From NCBI GenBank assembly GCA_020060215.1, contig JAGVAP010000025.1, forward strand, positions 1 through 35,456: a stretch of 35,456 nt of DNA, read 5' to 3'. Positions 30,731 to 35,456 of the stretch are shown here, one piece after another. The notes under the pieces were generated by a model. The model was given only the letters and a program-made list of their open reading frames with translations. It was not told the DNA's origin and did no database searches. The position numbers and the translations under genes are program-made. Every line of letters starts with the position of its first letter. Positions within the stretch are counted from its first letter, which is position 1. Origin of the DNA: Deltaproteobacteria bacterium (lineage in GTDB: Bacteria; Desulfobacterota; DSM-4660; Desulfatiglandales; HGW-15).

Positions 30731-31068
30731 AAGGATTCCTGAAGGTATGGGCGGCGGTACTGATGTTGACGTTCCTGGCCGGTCTGATGGCATGTCAAAC
30801 CCCGGCAGGACGCTCTCCCGGAGGGGTGGTCGATGACGCCACCATCACGACCAAGGTAAAAACGAGACTTTTTCAGCATGAACAACTGAGCGGGTTTGCC
30901 ATCGGCGTGGATACGTTCAAAGGGGAGGTGACCCTTAGCGGAGGCGTGGATACCCCGGAGCAGAAACAACTGGCCACCGAGGTGGCGCAGTCCGTGAGGG
31001 GCGTCCAGAACGTCAACAACGTGATCATGCTGAAGGACCGGAGGCCGGCGGAGCGGGCCCCGCAGTGA
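30727..31068 (+). CDS. BON-domain lipoprotein 2
   Basis: 113 residues. Lipobox LMAC with Cys23, QTPAGRS again, then a BON domain ('DDATITTKVKTRLFQH', 'GVDTFKGEVTLSGGV', 'QSVRGVQNVNNVIML') and a short Arg/Pro tail. It is a paralogue of the protein at 29885-30199, about 60-70% identical by eye. AGGAGG is within 6 nt of the ATG, which overlaps the rpiB stop, implying translational coupling. The glycosyltransferase gene begins 2 nt after its stop and may be in the same transcript. Confidence 0.9.
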   Translation: MKGFLKVWAAVLMLTFLAGLMACQTPAGRSPGGVVDDATITTKVKTRLFQHEQLSGFAIGVDTFKGEVTLSGGVDTPEQKQLATEVAQSVRGVQNVNNVIMLKDRRPAERAPQ

Positions 31069-31069
31069 C

Positions 31070-32098
31070 ATGACCTGGGTTCGATGCAGTGATCTGCCCG
31101 GCTTCCCTGAGGATGGATTCCTGAAGTCTCCGAAAAAGGTCTCCGTGGTGGTTCCGGTGTTCAACGAGGAGGGGAACGTCCGGCTGGTGGCGGAGAGCAT
31201 CGACGCGGCCCTCAAGGGTCTCCCTTACGAACAGGAAGTCATCTTCATCGACGACGGGAGCAGAGACAGGACGTGGGAGACCCTTGGGGAGCTCTCCGCC
31301 GCCTATCCCCAGATCAGGGCATATCGCTTTTCACGGAATTTCGGGCATCAAAACGCGCTCCTGGCGGGGCTCGAAAAGGCCACCGGCGATGCGATCATCA
31401 GTCTGGACGGGGATCTCCAGCATCCTCCAGACCTGATCCGTGATCTCCTATCGAAATGGGAGGAAGGGTACAAGATCGTCAATACCCGCCGAGAGGATCC
31501 CCCATGGACGGGCTTCTTCAAGCGGACCACGTCCAGGAGTTTCTATCGGGTCTTCTCCTCCCTGGCAGGGTTCAAGGTGCCCGAGGGCTCTTCCGACTTC
31601 AGGCTCCTGGACCGCCGGGCCCTCCATCCCCTGTTCCAGTTCCGGGACAGCGACCTGTTTCTCCGCGGGGCCTTTCACTGGATGGGCATGCCGAGCACCA
31701 CCGTTCCATTCACCACCCGGAAACGGCATACCGGCTCCAGCAAGTACAACCTCTCGAAGATGCTTCGTATGGCGGTCACCGCGAGTGTGGCCTATTCGAG
31801 CAAACCCCTTCGCCTGGGGATCTCCCTGGGCCTGCTGACCAGTGCATTGGCCTTTGTCGAACTCATCTACATCTCGGTGCAATTCATCCTCGGGAGGACG
31901 GTTCCAGGCTGGGCGTCCATTCTGGGGTTCATCGCCCTGCTGTTCGGCCTGCTCTTCATCCTGCTCGGGATCATCGGCCTCTACCTGGGCGACATCCAGA
32001 AGATCCTGCAGAATCGCCCCCGGTATATCATCTGCGACAGCAAGGCGGACGGGGGTTGCGCTGTGGGGAAGACCTTGCGGCGAGGTTCCGGCCCATGA
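31070..32098 (+). CDS. Family 2 glycosyltransferase, GtrB/ArnC/DPMS-like, membrane bound
   Basis: 342 residues. The GT-A catalytic domain has 'VSVVVPVFNEEGNVRLV', 'VIFIDDGSRD', the 'NFGHQNALLAGL' segment, the D-x-D-type 'SLDGDLQHPPD', and later 'SSDFRLLDRRAL'. Two C-terminal membrane spans (about 248-275 and 283-308) match GtrB and polyprenyl-phosphate hexose synthases. It should transfer a sugar from a nucleotide donor to undecaprenyl phosphate on the cytoplasmic face. The start is the ATG at 31070; Shine-Dalgarno is poor, and the gene follows the BON gene by 2 nt, so coupling is likely. The stop overlaps the gtrA-like ATG. Confidence 0.88.
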   Translation: MTWVRCSDLPGFPEDGFLKSPKKVSVVVPVFNEEGNVRLVAESIDAALKGLPYEQEVIFIDDGSRDRTWETLGELSAAYPQIRAYRFSRNFGHQNALLAGLEKATGDAIISLDGDLQHPPDLIRDLLSKWEEGYKIVNTRREDPPWTGFFKRTTSRSFYRVFSSLAGFKVPEGSSDFRLLDRRALHPLFQFRDSDLFLRGAFHWMGMPSTTVPFTTRKRHTGSSKYNLSKMLRMAVTASVAYSSKPLRLGISLGLLTSALAFVELIYISVQFILGRTVPGWASILGFIALLFGLLFILLGIIGLYLGDIQKILQNRPRYIICDSKADGGCAVGKTLRRGSGP

Positions 32099-32565
32099 GA
32101 TCCGACTCCCTGCTTGCGGCGAGGTTTGTGAGATTCATCCTCATCGGGATCTCCAATACCCTGCTCTCCTTCCTCGTCTTCCAGACGGGGCTTTTCCTTC
32201 TGAAAGGGTTTCGGCTTCGAGCGGCGGGTGCGCAGGTGGCGGGTTACAGCGCCGGTGTGCTCTGGAGCTATTACTGGAATCGCAGGTGGTCGTTTCGCAG
32301 CAGCAGGAATGTGGAGGCCGAGTTCCCCCGCTTCCTGACCGCCCAGCTGCTTTGCCTCTCTCTCAGCACGGCCGCCATGTGGACGGCCTGTGACTATGCC
32401 CGCTTCCCGGCCACATGGGCCTGGGCTGTGGTCATGGCGGGGATCACGATCATCAACTTCTCACTCCTTCAGTACTGGGTCTTCAGACCCGAAGCCCCCT
32501 CCCGGGTTGCACCAGGCCGGCGGGGGGTGGACGGATCGCCGAGTCGCTTGCGGGAGTCAGGTTGA
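32095..32565 (+). CDS. GtrA-family membrane protein (polyprenyl-phosphate sugar flippase-like)
   Basis: 156 residues with four membrane spans and GtrA features: 'RFVRFILIGISNTLLSFLVF' at the start (residues 10-29), 'YWNRRWSFRSS' after span 2, and 'NFSLLQYWVF' near the end. GtrA proteins are believed to flip polyprenyl-phosphate sugars made by GtrB to the periplasmic side. The ATG overlaps the previous stop (ATGA) and the TGA overlaps the next ATG (TGATG), so the three genes form one tight unit. The C-terminal 20 residues are Arg/Gly/Pro-rich and not part of the family core. Confidence 0.87.
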   Translation: MRSDSLLAARFVRFILIGISNTLLSFLVFQTGLFLLKGFRLRAAGAQVAGYSAGVLWSYYWNRRWSFRSSRNVEAEFPRFLTAQLLCLSLSTAAMWTACDYARFPATWAWAVVMAGITIINFSLLQYWVFRPEAPSRVAPGRRGVDGSPSRLRESG

Positions 32566-34445
32566 TGCAGGATGTCGCAAAAGACCCGTTGAACCATTCG
32601 GGACGGAACGGGCTCTCGACGGCCGGGGCCGTAACCGGTGTCCGTGCGCTAAGCCGAAGGATATACAACCACGCACTGGTCGGAGTGGCATCCATGATCA
32701 CGGCCCTGTCCTTCGGCATCTCCTTCGGGGACGGGGGGAGCAACCACCCCGTGTACCTGATCAGCGGCATGCGACTGGCGGATCCTGCCTTCCTGGCGAA
32801 TGACTGGTGGGCGGCCCACACCTCTCATTACCATCATGCCTTTGCATACCTCACGGCCGGACTGAGTCGTCTGGACATCCTGCCCTGGGGTATGGCGGTG
32901 GGCAATATTGCCGCCGGCCTTCTTGTCCTGGCCATGCTGTACCATCTGCTCTCCCTGACCCTCCGCGACCACGCAGCGACGGCATGGCTGATCGTCACCA
33001 CCCTCTTTTTCTGCATCGACGGCACCAGGAGCGTTGCCCTGACCTACCTGTTTTCCCCCTCTCTTCAGCCTTCCACAATCGGTGCGGTGTTCTTCTTCGC
33101 TTCCATGCTGTACTTCGTCAAGGGGAGGTTTCCTTCATCCGGCGCATGGCTGGGCGTCTCCTCCATGTTTCACTCGAATTTCCTGCTGCTGGCATTCCCC
33201 TTTTTCGGCCTGGCCCACCTCATGCTTGGGCGCGAGGGGCTGCCGAGGAGGCTCCTCTGCCAGCTCGGATTCTCGACCCTTGCCCTGGCGGTCCAGCTCC
33301 CGAGCATCCTCCATGTGATGGGGACGGAGCTTCCGCAGGAGGTCAGGAGCGAGGCGAACCACATCCTGGTCAACATTGCCGTCCCGTTCCACTACAAACC
33401 GGCCTCTTACCTCCCTTCGTTTTCCGGGTTCGTCGGGTGGTGCGTGATTGCCTTGAGCCTGATCCGAAGTTTTCCTGCGGACGGCCCCGGAAGAGGAATC
33501 AGGATCCTCTTTTGTTCGTCCATGGTGCTGATCGGTTCGGCAACCCTGCTGACCACCGTGGTCTTCGTCGATCCGGTTTCGAGGCTGTTCGTCTGGCGCC
33601 TTGCACCGTTCTGCCTCATGCTCGCGTACGTGGTGGTCGCCCATGTGCTGATCGCATCCTTCGCAGCCGCCGGGAAGGAGCGGTCTTCTTCAGGACCCTG
33701 GTCCATGGCCGGCGTATGGCTGGGGTTTCTTTTCGTGGTCCTGGCCATGTTCCACAAACGTCTTCTATGGACCGGATCAGGGTACCCCGCCACCCCGTCG
33801 GCGGCCATGATATTGACGGGGTTCGGCATCGCGGGATTCTGGTGGGCATCCGCCGGGAGATGGCCGGGTCCGAGGATCGCCCGGGCGGTTCTGAGCGGGC
33901 AAGGAGTGAGGGTCCTTCTGTTTCTGGGGTTGTGCATTGCGGTGGTCGACGAATTCAGTCCACGCCGTTACAACCTGCTGCACACGAGTCATGTGCACGA
34001 AAGCGGCCTCTTCGAGTGGGCCGGGCGAACCGAGCCCGAGAGCCTCTTCATCGTGCCCCCGGGCATGATCTCCTTTCGCCTCTTCGCCGGGCGGGCCGTG
34101 GTTGCGGACGCAAAAGCGGTCCCCTTTCGGCCGGACGAGGTCCTGGAGTGGTATGAAAGGATGAAGGGCATCTGCGGGGAGGACCACGTCTCTTCCCTGG
34201 AGGAGATGGAGAGAGGCTATCACTTGATGGATATCGGAAGGTTGAGAGAGGCCGTGAAAAGGTACGGGGTCGACTATGTAGTCGCCTACAAAAACATGGA
34301 TATCACGGAAAGCGGGCTGAAAGTCGTGTTCGAGAACGAGGAGTTCAAGGTCCTGCGCGCGCCGAAAAGAATGGTAACTCCCCCCGACCCCCCTCTTCAT
34401 CTAGGAGGGGGAGTTCCCGGCAACCTGAAAGACCTTGACCTGTAG
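32565..34445 (+). CDS. Polytopic membrane protein with C-terminal periplasmic domain (DUF6798-like)
   Basis: 626 residues, with about 10-12 membrane spans and a soluble C-terminal part from about 480. The first loop carries 'FGDGGSNHPVYLISGM' and 'LANDWWAAHTSHYHHAF', acidic and His residues on the outer face as expected for GT-C-fold transferases. The C-terminal region ('RTEPESLFIVPPGMISFRLFAGRAVVADAKAVPF' region, 'EWYERM') resembles the DUF6798 family. By position after GtrB and GtrA it takes the place of the type-specific GtrC glycosyltransferase. The last 20 or so residues (TPPDPPLHLGGG...) come from a palindromic repeat. GGGAG lies 9 nt before the ATG, which overlaps the previous stop. 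Confidence 0.75.
   Translation: MQDVAKDPLNHSGRNGLSTAGAVTGVRALSRRIYNHALVGVASMITALSFGISFGDGGSNHPVYLISGMRLADPAFLANDWWAAHTSHYHHAFAYLTAGLSRLDILPWGMAVGNIAAGLLVLAMLYHLLSLTLRDHAATAWLIVTTLFFCIDGTRSVALTYLFSPSLQPSTIGAVFFFASMLYFVKGRFPSSGAWLGVSSMFHSNFLLLAFPFFGLAHLMLGREGLPRRLLCQLGFSTLALAVQLPSILHVMGTELPQEVRSEANHILVNIAVPFHYKPASYLPSFSGFVGWCVIALSLIRSFPADGPGRGIRILFCSSMVLIGSATLLTTVVFVDPVSRLFVWRLAPFCLMLAYVVVAHVLIASFAAAGKERSSSGPWSMAGVWLGFLFVVLAMFHKRLLWTGSGYPATPSAAMILTGFGIAGFWWASAGRWPGPRIARAVLSGQGVRVLLFLGLCIAVVDEFSPRRYNLLHTSHVHESGLFEWAGRTEPESLFIVPPGMISFRLFAGRAVVADAKAVPFRPDEVLEWYERMKGICGEDHVSSLEEMERGYHLMDIGRLREAVKRYGVDYVVAYKNMDITESGLKVVFENEEFKVLRAPKRMVTPPDPPLHLGGGVPGNLKDLDL
34377..34415. repeat. Palindrome AACTCCCCC...GGGGGAGTT at the 3' end of the membrane-protein gene
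   Basis: Nine-bp arms (34377-34385, 34407-34415) with a 21-nt centre that contains a second C-rich/G-rich pair (CCCCCCTC / GAGGGGG). It encodes the final TPPDPPLHLGGG residues of the upstream protein and looks like an inserted repeat element. Confidence 0.55.
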
Positions 34446-34504
34446 GAGCAAGCTCCTGCTTGCGATTCATTCGGCCGGGAAGATCGCAGGCAGGAGCTTG
34501 CTCC
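34445..34504. repeat. Long palindrome GGAGCAAGCTCCTGC...GCAGGAGCTTGCTCC
   Basis: Perfect 15-nt arms (34445-34459 and 34490-34504), extended by TTGCGAT/ATCGCAGG to 22 pairs with one G-T, around a 16-nt centre. The core GGAGC-A-AGCT-like sequence is reminiscent of REP elements (GTAGGAGCGAGCTTGCTC) of other proteobacteria. It lies between the convergent membrane-protein gene and lipB and could act as a bidirectional end. Confidence 0.7.
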
Positions 34505-34542
34505 AGAAGAGGAAACCGCAAGAAGTTTGGAGACCCTGCGGT

Positions 34543-35259
34543 TCAACCCCCGGGCGGCCGGAGCATTCGGTGGACGTCCTCGAGGCCGATGGGCATGAGA
34601 GCGGTCTGGAAGACATCCTCGACATGGCCGAGCAGGGACCGGCGCACCTCGTCCATGTCCATGGGACTGCCCCGGAGGTGCGCCATGGAGGCCGCCGACA
34701 CTCCCTGCAGTCCGCAGGGATGGATCCAGCTGAAGTGCTCGAGGGTCGTATTCACGTTCAGCGCGAGGCCGTGGAAGGATATGCCCCGCCTGACTGCGAT
34801 GCCCACACTGCCGAGCTTGGTCGGACCCGCCCACACGCCCCTGTTCATCGCGTTCCGCTCGGCGCGGATCCCGCAACCGGCCGCGGTGCGGATCATGATC
34901 TCCTCCAGGGCCGCCACGTATTCAACAACCCCGAGTCCCGCGTTGCGGAGATCCATGATCGGGTAGAGCACCAGTTGGCCCGGGCCGTGGTAGGTGATAT
35001 CCCCCCCGCGCTCCACGTGAAAGATGCCGATCCCCCGTGTACGCAGAAACTCCTCGCTGACCTTGAGGCTGTCGAGGCCGCCCCTCCTGCCCAGGGTGTA
35101 GACGGGCTGGTGTTCGAGGCAGATGAAGAGGTCCTTTTCCAATCCCCCCCCTCTGGCCTGGACCAGGGCGATCTGCAGATCGTAAGCCTCCTTGTAAGGC
35201 GTAAGCCCGTCGAGGAGGAGCAGCCACGACGTAGACCTTCCTTGCTGAACCATCGCCAC
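34543..35259 (-). CDS. lipB: Octanoyltransferase LipB
   Basis: 238 residues. 'RGGDITYHGPGQLVLYP' (about 85-101) is the LipB signature, 'WAGPTKLGSVGIAV' carries the catalytic Lys, and 'WIHPCGLQGV' carries the acyl-accepting Cys. It transfers octanoate from acyl carrier protein to lipoyl domains, the first step of lipoate synthesis. 'PVYTLGRRG' matches the family's N-terminal block. The ATG at 35259 (MAMVQQG) is preceded by AAGGTGG. A near-identical copy of the first 23 codons and of the upstream leader lies 190 nt further right. Confidence 0.93.
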   Translation of the reverse strand: MAMVQQGRSTSWLLLLDGLTPYKEAYDLQIALVQARGGGLEKDLFICLEHQPVYTLGRRGGLDSLKVSEEFLRTRGIGIFHVERGGDITYHGPGQLVLYPIMDLRNAGLGVVEYVAALEEIMIRTAAGCGIRAERNAMNRGVWAGPTKLGSVGIAVRRGISFHGLALNVNTTLEHFSWIHPCGLQGVSAASMAHLRGSPMDMDEVRRSLLGHVEDVFQTALMPIGLEDVHRMLRPPGG

Positions 35260-35266
35260 CTTGCAG
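35190..35266. repeat. Direct repeat, copy 1 (5' end of lipB)
   Basis: 77 bp covering codons 1-23 of lipB and 7 nt upstream. It is repeated at 35380-35456 with one difference (A at 35233, G at 35423). That change is synonymous in the lipB frame (Ser TCT/TCC). Confidence 0.9.
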
Positions 35267-35286
35267 ATGCTCCAGGAAACTATACG

Positions 35287-35323
35287 GGGTGTCAGGCTCC
35301 GGGTGTCAGGCTCCGGGTGTCAG
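35287..35323. repeat. 14-bp tandem repeat GGGTGTCAGGCTCC, 2.6 copies
   Basis: Two full units (35287-35300, 35301-35314) and a partial GGGTGTCAG. TGACACCTGAACACTG and CTGAAACCTGAAACCT follow at 35344-35373, another short-period array. The block sits between the two lipB-end copies. Confidence 0.85.
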
Positions 35324-35335
35324 CCCGGTGGTCCA

Positions 35336-35449
35336 TCACATTCCTGACACCTGAACACTGAAACCTGAAACCTCAGCCCCCTTGTAAGGCGTAAGCCCGT
35401 CGAGGAGGAGCAGCCACGACGTGGACCTTCCTTGCTGAACCATCGCCAC
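35336..35449 (-). pseudogene. Truncated copy of the lipB 5' end
   Basis: An open frame of 37 codons begins with the same MAMVQQGRST...TPYK as lipB, then runs into the short-repeat block (GAEVSGFSV) and stops. It keeps the ATG and the AAGGTGG ribosome-binding site at the window's right edge. Confidence 0.7.
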
Positions 35450-35456
35450 CTTGCAG
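35380..35456. repeat. Direct repeat, copy 2 (runs to the window edge)
   Basis: Second copy of the 77-bp lipB 5' sequence, 190 nt from copy 1. It reaches the last base of the window, so its true right end is unseen. Confidence 0.9.

Noticed and set aside
35287..35379. Short direct repeats considered as a CRISPR array
   Set aside because: Units are 14 bp or shorter, adjoin without spacers, and no cas gene is present.

Overview
The window reads as chromosomal DNA (roughly 58-60% GC by eye) from a strictly anaerobic bacterium, most likely a Desulfobacterota (former Deltaproteobacteria) lineage. The pointers are an FeS-domain/DUF3786 protein, a three-subunit molybdoenzyme with an NrfD-type anchor, a DtxR-FeoA fusion controlling feoB, a SPASM radical-SAM maturase with a SEC-C tail, and many small BON/OmpA lipoproteins. 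The lineage is inferred from gene content; the window has no rRNA or other marker gene that settles it.

Layout. (1) 1-2403: a DUF3786 iron-sulfur protein converges on a MetE/UroD-fold methyltransferase-like protein. (2) 2587-7707: a complete molybdoenzyme operon, probably under an FNR/CRP-type operator. It has a Tat-exported catalytic subunit, a four-cluster ferredoxin subunit, an NrfD-like membrane subunit and a TorD-like chaperone, and all junctions overlap by 4 nt. (3) 7708-10635: a structured leader with an intrinsic terminator, a Tat-exported dienelactone hydrolase, and a convergent anSME-like radical SAM protein whose 3' end lies in a dispersed palindromic repeat. (4) 10636-11477: a low-GC gap. 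(5) 11478-18767: a catabolic-looking operon made of a DctPQM TRAP transporter, two different amidohydrolases and a Tm-1-like (UPF0261) protein. It is followed by an IS3-type transposase remnant and a TetR regulator. (6) 20203-24191: a cupin and an iron-uptake operon (dtxR-feoA fusion, feoA, feoB, Cys-rich FeoB partner) with two matching TTAGG-N4-CCTAA operators. (7) 24449-27382: a stress island with two Hsp20s, a shortened DnaJ, an NfeD-like membrane protein and a protein that looks like translation factor IF-2 without its GTPase. (8) 27605-31068: envelope genes, namely small lipoproteins, DUF3096, an OmpA lipoprotein, and two BON lipoproteins flanking an actinobacterial-type RpiB. (9) 31070-34445: a GtrB/GtrA-like glycosyltransferase-flippase pair with a large polytopic protein. 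(10) 34543-35456: lipB, with its 5' end duplicated at the right edge.

How it fits together. The organism appears to respire or oxidise something through a periplasm-facing molybdoenzyme, to import an unidentified organic acid through the TRAP system and hydrolyse amide or ring bonds in the cytoplasm, to take up ferrous iron under DtxR-type control, and to invest in proteostasis and envelope maintenance. The most unusual points are an Asp in place of one Cys ligand of the molybdoenzyme FS0 cluster, an amidohydrolase in the TRAP operon that lacks two catalytic residues, and a stand-alone IF-2 C-terminal protein with a full-length Shine-Dalgarno sequence.
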